This document shows positions 1 to 10,398 of a stretch of 64,000 bases of DNA, piece after piece. The stretch's first letter is position 1; the number at the start of each line of letters is the position of its first letter. Under the pieces are notes generated by a model, which was not told where the DNA came from, ran no database searches, and worked only from the letters and a program-made list of their open reading frames with translations. The position numbers and the translations under genes were made by a program. The stretch comes from Hsuehochloa calcarea (Eukaryota > Streptophyta > Magnoliopsida > Poales > Poaceae), in assembly GCA_036346395.1 (NCBI GenBank), contig CM070601.1, positions 14,009,763 to 14,073,762 on the forward strand. The letters run 5' to 3'.

Positions 1-80
1 TTTCATCAAGTTTGGATCAAAAGTTTCATCTATTTTCATCTTCGCCATCATGAAATTCCTGTTCCTCATTCGAAGGAAAT
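1..80 (+). repeat. Truncated 5' LTR remnant of the first copia element
   Basis: The first ~50 bases match the stretch beginning near 5101 inside the 3' LTR of the same element, including the shared run aaaagtttcatctatttt. Similarity fades toward base 80, and gag begins at 86. The rest of the LTR, the tRNA primer-binding site and the leader are missing at this junction. Confidence 0.6.
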
Positions 81-85
81 TGACG

Positions 86-2171
86 ATGGATAGATACTCC
101 ACAAAGCCGCATATATTCGATGGGCACGACTATGCCTATTGGAAGAATTGCATGCGAGTGTTCCTTGAGAGCGAAGGACATGCTATATGGGAGGTTGTTC
201 CACAAAGAGTCCTCTCGTGTTCCTTGCCATGCTATATGGTTGCTCCTCTCGTTTTGCCCGAAGTTGCTACGCCGGCTTCAAAAGCCCTTTTGGCTAACAA
301 CAATAAGGCTAAAAATCTCTTGTATGGCGGGCTTGGGAGACAGGGGTATGATCGGATTTGCAATCTTGAGACTGCGCATGAGATTTGAAACACTCAAAAC
401 TTACCATGAGGGTTCATCCCAAGTCAAGAAAGTACACCAAACAGTCTATAAGCGTGAATACAACAAATTCGAGATGCGTCCTGCAGAGAGCATCGATGAC
501 ATTTTCAGTCGCTTTAATAAAGTGATAAATCATATGAAAGTTGTTGGTATTGAACATTCTCAATTTGAAAATACCACCCATCTCTTGGCTGCAATCAACA
601 CCAAGGAGTGGGAGATAAAGGCTACAGCCATTGAGGAGAATGTAAACCTTTCTGATCTGACTTTGGAGCTGCTCTATAGCAAGCTCAAGACTCATGAGAT
701 TAAAAGGATTGATCATCCCAAGAAGGAAAACATGGCTTTGGTAGCAAACCCGCTCAAGAGAGCTTCTGATGGGTCTTTTGAGTCTTCTTCTGGATTTTCG
801 CTTGCTGGTTTATTTGCTATTCATGAAGAAGAGTTTGAGAGTCTTCTTGAGGCTGAGTTGGCCCTCGTAGTCAGAAAGGTCACACGGGCCTATAACAATA
901 TGAGAAACAGAAATCGTGGAGATCCCGTTACTTGCTATGAGTGTGGTGAGCTTAATCATATCCGGGCAAATTGCCCCAAGCTGAAAGGTAAGAGCAACCA
1001 CAAGGAGGGAAAGCCAGCTTGAAAGAAGCCTCAATGGAACAAACCAAGGTTTAATGTTGCCAAGCTGACGAAGGCCGCTCACCGGGTGCTTGCCGCTTTT
1101 GAGGATCAATCCTTAAGCGATGTGGACTCCGGGAGCGCGGAGGAGATCCCTCAAGACAAAAAGAAAGGGAAGGCCAAGGACTTCACCGGCTTGTGCTTCA
1201 TGGCCGACTCCATTGATGACGACGACAACAATGAGGTACCTCCTTCCTATGATGTCCTTTCTGATAGATGTGAATCTATGTTTGAGCAACTTATGAGTCA
1301 GGATAAGGCTTTAGAATATGTCATGGCTAGGAACAAGGATTGAGAGTCTCAAATAGGTAACTTGACTTTAGAACTTGAGAATGCTAAGAGTCTTGAATTT
1401 GATGAATGTTCATCTTGTCATGCTTTGCATTCAGAATTTGCTAAACTGCAATCTGCTCATGATATTGCTTTGCAACAACTTGAAAATATTAGGACTGAGC
1501 TTGTTGAGGTTAAATCTGCTCCATGTGAAAAATACTTAGAGTCTAGCAAGTTAGTTGTTTCTGGAGCTGTTGATTCTAGCCTTTGCACTTTCTGCTTAGA
1601 ACGCGAACATGAAGTCATAGATATCTTAGAAGCAGCTAGAGTTAAATATGCCAAGCTTAAGGACAGTATTGAGTCTTCTACATGTGCTTCATGTCCCGCC
1701 CTTAAACTTGAAACTGCTTTATATAAGGAGAAATATGCTAGAGTCGTTAAAGGTAAAACCTGTGAATCATGTGTTAATCTTAAAGATGAAAATACTTATC
1801 TTAAGGATACCTTAGAAAAATTCTCTAAAGGTAAGAAACAAATAAACATGATTCTGGACAAGTCTAAAACTCCTTATAAGAAGAAAGGATTAGGATACAA
1901 TCATGTTCAAAATAATTCTAACCCAAAAGTTACTCAAGTCTTGGAAAAGGGGTTAATTAAATTTAAAACACAGCATGCGAAAACTATTTTTAAGTCTGCA
2001 GGTATTGCCCAGCCGTCTGTTAAGTCTAAGGGTGCTTCTTCTAGTGGTATAAAGTATCATTGCACCTATTGTAAAAAGGATGGACATTTGATTGAGTTCT
2101 GTTGGCGTAGGCTGAAAAATGATAAGAAATTTTTCCTAGAACTTCATCTAATCAACCTAGAGCTTCTATGA
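86..2171 (+). pseudogene. Ty1/copia gag, frameshifted (UBN2-type with two zinc knuckles)
   Basis: Gag forms the particle that packages retrotransposon RNA. The start at 86 gives the N-terminus MDRYSTKP, typical of SIRE-like gags, followed by the FDGHDYAYW region. A small deletion near 375-380 shifts the frame inside AHEI/ETLKTYHEG. A first zinc knuckle (CYECGELNHIRANCPK, C-x2-C-x4-H-x4-C) lies near 938-982. Stops follow at 1021 and 1341. The middle part (about 1090-2000) is Asp/Glu/Lys-rich with regularly spaced Cys pairs such as CSSC and CASC. A second knuckle (CTYCKKDGHLIEFC) lies near 2062-2102. No intact frame spans the region, so this is a dead gag. Confidence 0.82.
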
Positions 2172-2421
2172 GACATGGTAACATAGCAAAGAAGAAATCT
2201 GGTTTAGGATTTGTGTCACATGCTCATCATCATGTTCCTAGACAGGATAACTCTCATGTTACTTTAACCATTGCTCATAACAGAACTTCAAATAAATTCA
2301 AGGATAGCACTTCTGCTTTGCATACTACTTGCAGACATGTGTCTCAGTACTAGGTTCCTAAGTCTTGTTTAACTAACCCCAGTATTGAGACACATCGTTC
2401 TTCTGTTCCTTGATTTTCAGG

Positions 2422-3608
2422 ATTACCACGGAAAGAGGAAGGACACGTGGTTCGTCGACTCCGGATGTTCACGCCATATGACTGGAGACTCAAGATGGTT
2501 CACCTCCTTCACGCGGTCGACAGGTGGTGATTTCATCACTTTGGAGATGATAAACAAGGGCGAATTGAAGGAACGGGATCGATCAGGGTGAATGACTATT
2601 TCATTCTCAAGGACGTCGCCCTTGTGGACAAGCTAAGGTTTAATTTGCTTTCTGTGTCTCACCTTCTTGATGGTGGCTATGAGACTATATTTAAGAAAAA
2701 TGTTTGTTGGGTGCTTCATTCAACTGGTGATCTTGTTTTTGGAATTACTAGAGTTGCTAGGATTTTTAGAGCTGACTTTTCTTAATCTCTTGCTGGTTCT
2801 CTCAAATGCTTGATTTCATCTTCTTCTTCTGAGTTATGGCTTTGGCACCGTCATTTGGGGCACATTGGTTTTGATCATCTGACGCGAGTTAGCAACCTTG
2901 AGCATCAGTTCTCTTCTCCACACGTCTCTCAACAAAATAGCGTTGTGGAAAGGAAGAATAGGACCCTGGTCAAGATGGCTAGGACAATGCTAGATGAGTA
3001 TAGCACACCGAGGAGATTTTAGGCCGAAGCTATTGCTACTGCTTGCCATATTGCTAATCGTGTCTTTGTGAGACCTTCTTTGGGCAAGACTGCTTATGAG
3101 CTTCGAGTTGGTAGAAAACCCTCTGTCTCGCACTTTCGAGTCTTTGGATCCAAGTGTTTTATTCTCAAGACAGGTAACCTAGATAAATTTGAGTCTAGAA
3201 CTTTTGATGGTTTATTTCTCTTGTATCGTGGTCTTCTAGGAAGCAGTCTTCTGTTGCACAATCCACTGCTGAAGCTGAATATGTAGCTGCTACTAGTTGC
3301 TGTAGTCAGATTTTGTGGATGGTAACCACGCTTAAGAATTATGGTAAAATTTTGCTAGTGTTCCTCTTTTCTGTGATAACACTTCTGCCATTAATATTGC
3401 TAAGAACCCTGTGCAACACTGTAGGACCAAGCACATAGATATTCGCTATCACTTCCTTAGAGGCCATGTCGAGAAAGGTGATATTGTGCTACACTTTGTG
3501 GAGTCCGAGGCTCAGCTGGCTGATATCCTCACCAAGCCTTTAGACCCAACTAGGTTTGCCACCTTGAGAAGCGTGTTAGGGGTAATTTATCCCTATGGGT
3601 TGGTTTAG
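2422..3608 (+). pseudogene. Ty1/copia pol remnant: protease, GAG-preIN, integrase tail, RNase H tail
   Basis: The protease active-site region reads WFVDSGCSRHMTG (about 2449-2487). The GAG-preIN motif LWHRHLGHIGFDHL lies near 2840. The frame then jumps directly to integrase residues NSVVERKNRTLVKMARTMLD (about 2938-2995), so the first catalytic aspartates are absent. A second jump near 3220 goes from the integrase C-terminal part (FGSKCFIL) to the RNase H segment SSVAQSTAEAEYVAATSCC, removing all of the reverse transcriptase. The C-terminus, with TKHIDIRYHFLR and ADILTKPLD, is normal and ends at a stop at 3606. At least two internal deletions plus several stops make it a non-coding relic. Confidence 0.85.
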
Positions 3609-3613
3609 GGGGA
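3606..3613 (+). other. Polypurine tract of the first copia element
   Basis: The run taggggga directly follows the pol stop codon, where plus-strand priming would start. The 3' LTR begins immediately after it. Confidence 0.6.
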
Positions 3614-5465
3614 GTTCGATCTTTTATGATCTTACCTTGTTTTTTTGATCTTTTCTTGTTCTTTTTCTGAACCTATTGATCTTTTTGAACTTTTTAGGTT
3701 TTTAGGCTTTTTATTGCATCTCATTATATCATATTGCATTCATATGAAAAATACGACAAGTGGTATGAAAAATCCAAAAAGATGCATTGTAATATAAGTT
3801 TTTCTGCTTATCTTTTAAAATTGATGAAGTTTTACCTATTACCCTTTGGAGCTTTAGTATTTCAATTCTTGCTCAATGCCATATCTAGTTCTTTGACTTG
3901 CTAGAATTATCATGTTTTCACATATACAGATAAGTCTTTGCTGTATGAGCTAGAACTCTAAAACAACTCGAACGAAAAACTGCAATTTGTGGATATTTTA
4001 GCTAGTTGCGCAATTAGTACTCCTTTTGTGACATTGACCCTGTCATAATTCTTTGTTAGCTCTTTAATATAAAATTGACCATTACTTGAGCTTCTAGTGT
4101 TCTTGAGATTCTAAAACTGCTCTTGTGAAACATGAAAAATCAAAAGATTGTCTTATGCTTAAATTGTACCAAACTACTCTTACGAGATTGCTTGTCCAAT
4201 GACATGAACTTGGAGATAGTTTGATGATCCAGACGATCTCATGGGGACTGCTTGTCAGAAATGACATGAACCTCAAGATTTGTCGCCCTGGTAAAAGCTT
4301 AGGAAGAGTTTGTGGATGGCTCGTAGTCTAGGATCTTCTTCACTAAGATATACCTTTAATCAACTTCTGGTCGAAGCTTAGGATGAGTTTGTGGATGGCT
4401 CCTAGTCCATGATCTTGTCACTAAGTTAGATCATTAGTCCACTTCAATATTCAGTGCAAATGAGAAAAATATTGAAAAATGGGCTTTTGAGAAATTTGAG
4501 CAACATGATTCAATACAGGACCTGATTGACTCTTAATGTGGTCTTTGTTAGATTTTTTATCTCACTTTGACATTTTAACATGGCCAGTTTCACTTTAGGA
4601 TCCCTGTTGATGAACTTGCTAAATTTGAAGTTTTGCTTAAATTGATCAAATCTACTACTTTACCTTTGAGCCTTCGTGATTAGCTTTGATATATATGTCT
4701 TATCATGATTTTGCTAGCGCTGTTAGGCTTGATATGTCGTTTGTGCAATATTAGAAATGCTGGCTTGTTTTTTTGGGTAATTTCCAAAGCTTCTTGTAAT
4801 CATGTTTTGTCCCATTGTGTTCTTTATCTCTATTTAATAATTTTTGGTCTTTCTTTGATCCGTGAGTTTTTACTTGGTTTCTTCACGAGATCTAGCTTGC
4901 TGTGATGTGTAAGAATCTATCTAGGATCATATTGATCATCAATTACCCACGAGCAAGAGTTTTGACCTAGTTTTCGTTTTGACCCGGTTTTGAACCTCTC
5001 TTCAATCAAATCGAAAAGGATCACTATTCTTGCAAGAATTATCACAATCTTCGATTAGAATAGCTTCCTAATATCATAGAGAAGGTGTGTTCCAAGTTTC
5101 ATCAAGCTTGGATTAGTAGATCAAAAGTTTCATCTATTTTCATCTTCGTCATCGGAGTTGTTCCTCTGTTCTGGAGGAAATCGGTCAGACCGCCCAAGGC
5201 CAGAGGTCAGACCGCCAGAGAATCGGTCAGACCGCCCAAGGTCAGAGGTCAGACCGCCAGTGCATTGAATTGTTTCAATCTTTGTTGATTTTATCGTATT
5301 GCTTACGGGTTTGAATTGGATTCAATATTAGTCTTCCGTTGTACTGATATACTGATCTTCATAGCTTCCATAGCTACTGGAGTGAAATATTAGTGAATCA
5401 ATTATTTGTGAAAAAGTGAGTGTGCTCCTATTCACCCCCCCTCTAGTCGCCTTTTCGGTCCAACA
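3614..5465 (+). repeat. 3' LTR of the first copia element (approximate start)
   Basis: The region between the polypurine tract and the terminal ggtccaaca is AT-rich and non-coding. It ends with the string ttcaccccccctctagtcgc, a near match to the end of the LTR of the downstream copia element at 57872-57899. A clear TG at the first base is not visible, so the start is inferred from the tract. It contains the CGG-N5-CCG array at 5181-5264. Confidence 0.65.
5181..5264. repeat. Two 42-bp tandem units with CGGTCAGACCG dyads
   Basis: Two near-identical 42-base units each hold one perfect CGG-TCAGA-CCG dyad and one relative beginning AGG. They lie ~200 bases from the end of the LTR. They match in form, but not in core sequence, the dyads in the other copia LTRs of this window. 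Confidence 0.8.
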
Positions 5466-5740
5466 AATAGACCGTTACTAGGCCTTGATCTGATACAGGA
5501 AAACGACAAGAATACAACTAACTTGAAGGCACCCCAAGAGCACTTAATGTAGGCAAAGGAGCTACGCAACCAACATAGGAAAGACCTACAGCTTTAAGTC
5601 TGGAATCAGGAGTATTTAAAGGTATCACCTATATACAGGGTGCGCTGATATGGATTAACAGAGAAACCAGTTCGGATAATAAAGTGTAAAGGCACCTTAG
5701 CATATCGACTGGAATTACCAAACTAGTTATCACGAATCTA
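5466..5740 (+). pseudogene. Degenerate extra copy of Ty3/gypsy integrase segment
   Basis: This stretch aligns by eye with 5790-6060 (gttactaggccttgatctga against ctactaggacctgaactga, then gtaggcaaaggagctacgc against gtaggcaaaagagctatgc, then the shared aaggtatcacctat). It is the same integrase C-terminal region as the adjacent better copy, with many indels and stops. The copia LTR abuts its left end. Confidence 0.65.
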
Positions 5741-6348
5741 CGACATATCTCTTGCACCTCAACTGGTCACCTATTTGTTGGTATGAGGTCGGAGAACGAC
5801 CACTACTAGGACCTGAACTGATACGGGAGAATGATGAGAAGATTAAATTAATTCGAGAACGCCTGGAGATTGCCCAGAGTAGGCAAAAGAGCTATGCGGA
5901 TAAACATAGAAAGGACCTTCAGTTTGAAGTTGGTGATTACGTATATCTCAAGGTATCACCTATGCGTGGAATACGCCGATTCGGGTTAAAAGGGAAACTG
6001 AGTCCACGGTACGTTGGACCTTTTCGGATTCTAGAACGCAAAGGTAATCTAGCGTATAAACTAGAACTACCTGCTCAGCTATCGCGGATTCATGACGTAT
6101 TTCATGTCTCCCAACTCCGAAAGTGTCTAAGAGAGCCCTCACATCATCTAACCAATCTTGACATTCCCCTTCAAGATGACCTGACATATGAAGAACGCCC
6201 AGTAAAAATTCTAGCAACGGAAGACCGGCAGTTAAGGAATAGAATGATCCGTTTCTGTAAGGTACTCTGGAAGAATCACTCAGCACGAGAAGCCACCTGG
6301 GAAAAGAAGGAAGAACTGCGTGAAGCCTATCCCAACTTATTCAAGTAA
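5741..6348 (+). pseudogene. Ty3/gypsy chromovirus integrase C-terminus with chromodomain (truncated)
   Basis: Only the C-terminal part of a gypsy polyprotein remains. The integrase zinc-binding region and core are absent. The visible order is the helix AQSRQKSYADKHRKDLQFEVGD (quoted in part), the GPF-like segment LSPRYVGPFRILER, the segment RIHDVFHVSQLRKC, and a chromodomain ending VLWKNHSAREATWEKKEELR with the conserved WKNH..EATWE pattern. In this family the chromodomain targets insertion to marked chromatin. The frame from 5752 to the stop at 6348 is open, which suggests the 3' end is less decayed than the first copia element. Lineage is likely Tekay/Del, judged from the chromodomain and the long LTR that follows. 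Confidence 0.85.
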
Positions 6349-6377
6349 GCTTTTAATTTCGGGGGCGAAATTGTTTC

Positions 6378-6390
6378 CAAGAGGGGGAGG
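6378..6390 (+). other. Polypurine tract of the chromovirus
   Basis: The run ccaagagggggagg lies one base before an LTR starting TGTGAGAACCC and about 30 bases after the pol stop. Confidence 0.75.
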
Positions 6391-9300
6391 ATGTGAGAAC
6401 CCGACAAGATTAGAATCTCTTAATCATCAATAAAGACATGTATTAGGATCAATCGCAGTAATCACTTCTTTAAAATTCCTTTCAATCGCAAACACGATTG
6501 TCATTATAACATGAGTATAATCCAACTTCATAATTGCTCTGAGGTATTTGTTACAACAAATTAAAGTACCAAAAATTACATTGTATAATCACAAGAATTT
6601 ATTACATCAGATCAAATCATGTTTACAAACTTTGAGTACATTGCAAAATGATTAAACAAAGATCTTGCATTTCATATCTCTGAAGCCTTCCTTGGAGTAT
6701 TGATCATCCATCGCCGTCCAATCGAACTGCCTTCCTCGACTCAATCCGAAGTACCACTACCAGCTCCATTTTCAGTCAACCAAACATAAGACCATTCCCA
6801 AATCGAAAACCATAGCATAGAGTTAAAATAGAGTAGTTTGCCGTCAGAATACAGTAGGAATCATCGCGGTTCCCAGATCGACCTAGATTAGCCGGCACCC
6901 TGAGTATCAAGACTACCCAAACCAACTTGGGTTAACCGGCATCCTGTTTTTCAAGTCACCTAGGCAAACCCAAATCAGTCGGCACCTGGATACTCACGAT
7001 ACCTAGACCAACCTAAGTAATCGGCGCCGTCTTATTTCCGTAGGTTTCATCATTCGGCATTTTCGAATCCAACACCTACGAATATCAGATTGCCTCGACT
7101 ACAGAAAATCCCTCACATAGTGATTTGCGATCAATTGACCCAATTGCCCTCATTAAAAAAATATCTTGCGAAGCCATTCAGATGAGCTCAAGGGCATGGT
7201 GGTCATTAGCAAGCCAACCCCAGCCGAATGCACCTCCCCCATTTAAGCTCATCAATTCACAGAGTGCACCAATAGAATCATGGTAAAAACGAAGATGAAT
7301 AAGAGCTTGGTAAAAGACATGGCACGATCGGGAGATATGCAGTGATGGTGCATGCCTTTGGATAAAGCGACAAATGCATTCCCCGAAGAATGCATTCCCC
7401 AGTGGATCATTCCCTACCAAAACCCAAATTGATTTCATCTCCCGGTGAAGTGCATTCCCCACACAAGCCACCCCAGCCAAGACAAACCCACTCTGCAAGC
7501 CCCTCAAACCAAAGCATTGCAAAGCCAAAACCCAACCAAGCGTCCCACACCCAGACCAGCAGAACCACAAGGCCAAGACTCCCCAGCCGAGATGCATTTC
7601 CCCCCACACAAAGCCAGAACACAAGGCTGCACCCCACCGCTAAGAGCAAGGCAGAGCAAAGCTCAAGCAAACTCACAAAGAAACTCACGGCCAACTCACG
7701 GCCAAACCACGACCTCCAAATCCCCATCCATCCAAATTAAGGAGGAGGGCAAGATGACAAGACCACAAGGCCAAGGGTGTCAAAGTTGGCACGGGAGGGA
7801 GAACCACTGTGCCAAGAACCACATCCATGGAATCGGGGAGCCAGAGAAGAAGAGGGAGCACGGTCAAGGCCAAGCCTGCCACCCTCCGCTCTCAACCTGA
7901 TTCATCAAGAGGTAACCCAAAGGCACATCGGTATGCATTACACTCATCCAAATCATTCACACAGATGCACATCATTTCCACATACCACCAGATCGCTTCA
8001 TCATCATCTATCGGTTTTCATCACGAGCACTAGGTGGAGTAGACAGGGGAGATCGGAGGACTTACCCTGGGCAAACCGAGTCCATACCTACCTTGTAGCC
8101 TCCACCACCCCGCTTGGTCACCATGAACATTGCATACATAATCATCAACTAGCATTAGTAATAAATTCAACTAGAATCGCTCAAAATCAACTTAATTGAA
8201 ATCAAGCTAGAGCAGGGAACCAATCTGTAGCAAAGCCGAGCCGAGTGGGCTCGTGGACCTGGGAGAGAACCGGAGAGAGAGAGCGAGGAGGACTCGGTAG
8301 CGGTGGCGCTTGGTCCGCATGTGCGCCAGAGGAGGCGACAGGGAGGCCGAGCGACCGGGCGAAGGCCGGGCGCTGCCGGCCTACGGCCACGCCGGAAAGG
8401 AGGCGTGTAGAGAACCGAGAGGAGAGAGAGATCTGGGGCCGGGCGATCGAGGGGAGAAGGAAGAGGAGGCGGCACTGAGGCGCAGGGCGCCGAGGAAGGC
8501 GAGCACCGTGAGCCTGGTCGCAGGAAGCCGAGCCGAGGGAGGCGACGCCAGAGCGGGGAAGCGGCGCTGAGAGAGGAGAGAATGAGAGGAGAGCCGGGAG
8601 ATGAGGAAAGGGAGAGAGAGTGTCGGTCGGGTTAGGTTTAGGGTAGTTTAGGGATAGAGATTAAGGGAATTGAGAATTAAATAGTGAATTGATTTGGTGA
8701 TTTGGTGTAGGAATTAAAGTATAGAAAATTTAGGAAAGAGCGGTATAGATTATTTTTATTCAATTAATTAAAGCCAACCTGTTGTGAGTAAGTCGGCGAT
8801 CTTAGTGTCGCATACACCAACTAATTGTGTAGGCGTAGCGAACCGTAGAGCGACTTTAGTGGGAAAGTGCTAACTGGGCCGGGATTCGAAAAATATTTGT
8901 AAAGTAAAATTGACTAACCAATAGGAGTTGCATTAGCAGTTTATTCTTATAATTTCACATAAAACCACTAAGTATTTGTTTAATTATTTATTATTCTCGC
9001 CGTCGTATAATTGCAGCAGATGAGCCGACGCTGCGCAGTGTAGTTGGTATAGATTTAAATCGACGACGATATTTTACTGCAATTCAAGGCAAGCGATCCT
9101 CTTGAACATCAATATAGCTATTTTAAATGTAAACCGTATATTGCTCTATTATATATGTACTGCATCAAAACTATTTCTCAAAATCAAATTGAATTGAGAT
9201 GATGAGAAAGATAAGAAAATTGAGATGAGAATGAGATGAGAAAGATGAAAGGAAAATGTGATAATATTATGATATGGTCGGTAAAGGGGCCCAGGCGGGG

Positions 9301-10302
9301 AAGAGAATGAGAGAAAAGATGATAATGATGATGTGGTAAGAGGTGGGACCCTTTACATATGGTTATAATATAAGGACCAACAAAACTCTTACTCGGTCGG
9401 ATCACGTAAATCGAGTGCCAACCATTTTCCGTTTAGTGAGCGTAAAATGTTACCTTGTTACGTGATTATGCTTTCTACAGGGTATGTTATAGGTGTGAGT
9501 GTGTTGAGAAACCCAGTTGAGGCGGGCGCTATATGCGCTAAGGGGTGTTAGGTGAAGGTGAGTCGGCCCAACTAACATTACCAGAACTCGGTGTGAAGAT
9601 TCGTTCGGCACCGACGGAACGTAATGGGTGGAAAAATTAATCACGTAACCTGGAAAACGTTCTGTATTCTGAACTTGAACCCGCATCAAAGGAAATGCTG
9701 GGGACCTGGTTTCTTTTAGAGTTCAGAATAGCTGTGGGTAAAGTGGTACAAGCCTGCGCAGTGCTATACAAATCATGAATTCATGCCGTCTCTGGATTGG
9801 AGTCTCACGGAACCACCAGGGTCTTTCTTCTCTCCGAGTGACAAGTAGTGTTTTCAGTATAAAATTTGCCACCATTGTTTTAATGAATTATTTTCAGAAT
9901 GAATGAGATGAGATAGAATTTGTGATTCAGACAGAGATGAGTCATGAGATGCATCTTTTGCTATTAATGCTTGCTGAGTACATCTGTACTCAACCTTGTT
10001 AGTATTCTCCTTTGTAGATCCTAGTCCGGCTGGGATTTATCCCGAGTGGGACGAGGGAGTTGCAGGTGCAGATGAGACCGCAGGAGACTTGGACCACGGC
10101 GGAGGAGCGAGGCGGCGGGCCTTATTTGGTGCCTGGGACGACTAGGGGACATTTTAGGCGTGGCAGGCAAGAGGAAGACTTGGTCTTATTTTGGTATTTG
10201 TAATAAATATGTGTAATATAAAACCTTAGCTTTGTGTGGTTAACTGTTGTAATTAAATAACAGTTTCCATCTTGTTGTTCTGCTGCGCACTTTGATAATG
10301 GC

Positions 10303-10347
10303 TTACTATTCGTCGGAGCGGTGTTCTACCGGGCAGACGAATAGTAA
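10303..10347. other. Hairpin near LTR end (12-bp stem)
   Basis: The arms ttactattcgtc (10303-10314) and gacgaatagtaa (10336-10347) are perfect reverse complements around a 21-base loop. The loop itself can pair cggt with accg. Confidence 0.85.
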
Positions 10348-10360
10348 TCCGTGTGCCTAA

Positions 10361-10387
10361 GTGTGATTACCCCTGGGGTAATCACAC
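10361..10387. other. Perfect 27-base palindrome at LTR end
   Basis: GTGTGATTACCCC and GGGGTAATCACAC flank a single T. The palindrome ends 11 bases before the LTR terminus, so it would lie in the 3' part of the element's transcript. Confidence 0.9.
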
Positions 10388-10398
10388 GGGGCGTCACA

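Larger units (their letters stand above)
1..5465 (+). mobile_element. Degenerate SIRE-like Ty1/copia retrotransposon, 5' end incomplete
   Basis: Order along the strand is LTR remnant, gag, zinc knuckles, protease, GAG-preIN, integrase C-terminal part, RNase H tail, polypurine tract and 3' LTR, which is the Ty1/copia order. The long gag with two separate zinc knuckles and a charged, coiled-coil-like middle points to the SIRE/Maximus lineage. The reverse transcriptase and most of the integrase core are missing and several frameshifts break the rest, so it cannot encode its own mobility. The 5' LTR is present only as a short piece in the first ~80 bases. Confidence 0.85.
6392..10398 (+). repeat. 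~4-kb 3' LTR of the chromovirus
   Basis: The LTR starts TGTGAGAACC after the polypurine tract and ends GGCGTCACA at 10398, with inverted terminal bases TGTGA/TCACA. The length is in the range of Tekay-like LTRs. It contains no supported gene; long open frames near 7.2-8.5 kb come from compositional bias (C/A-rich at 7390-7900, GAG/GCG-rich at 8240-8600). Two strong hairpins lie at its 3' end. Copia pol sequence starts directly at 10399. Confidence 0.72.

Noticed and set aside
7178..8600. Several overlapping ORFs of 60-150 codons on both strands
   Set aside because: They lie within a gypsy LTR with strong base bias, overlap in many frames and show no protein family features.
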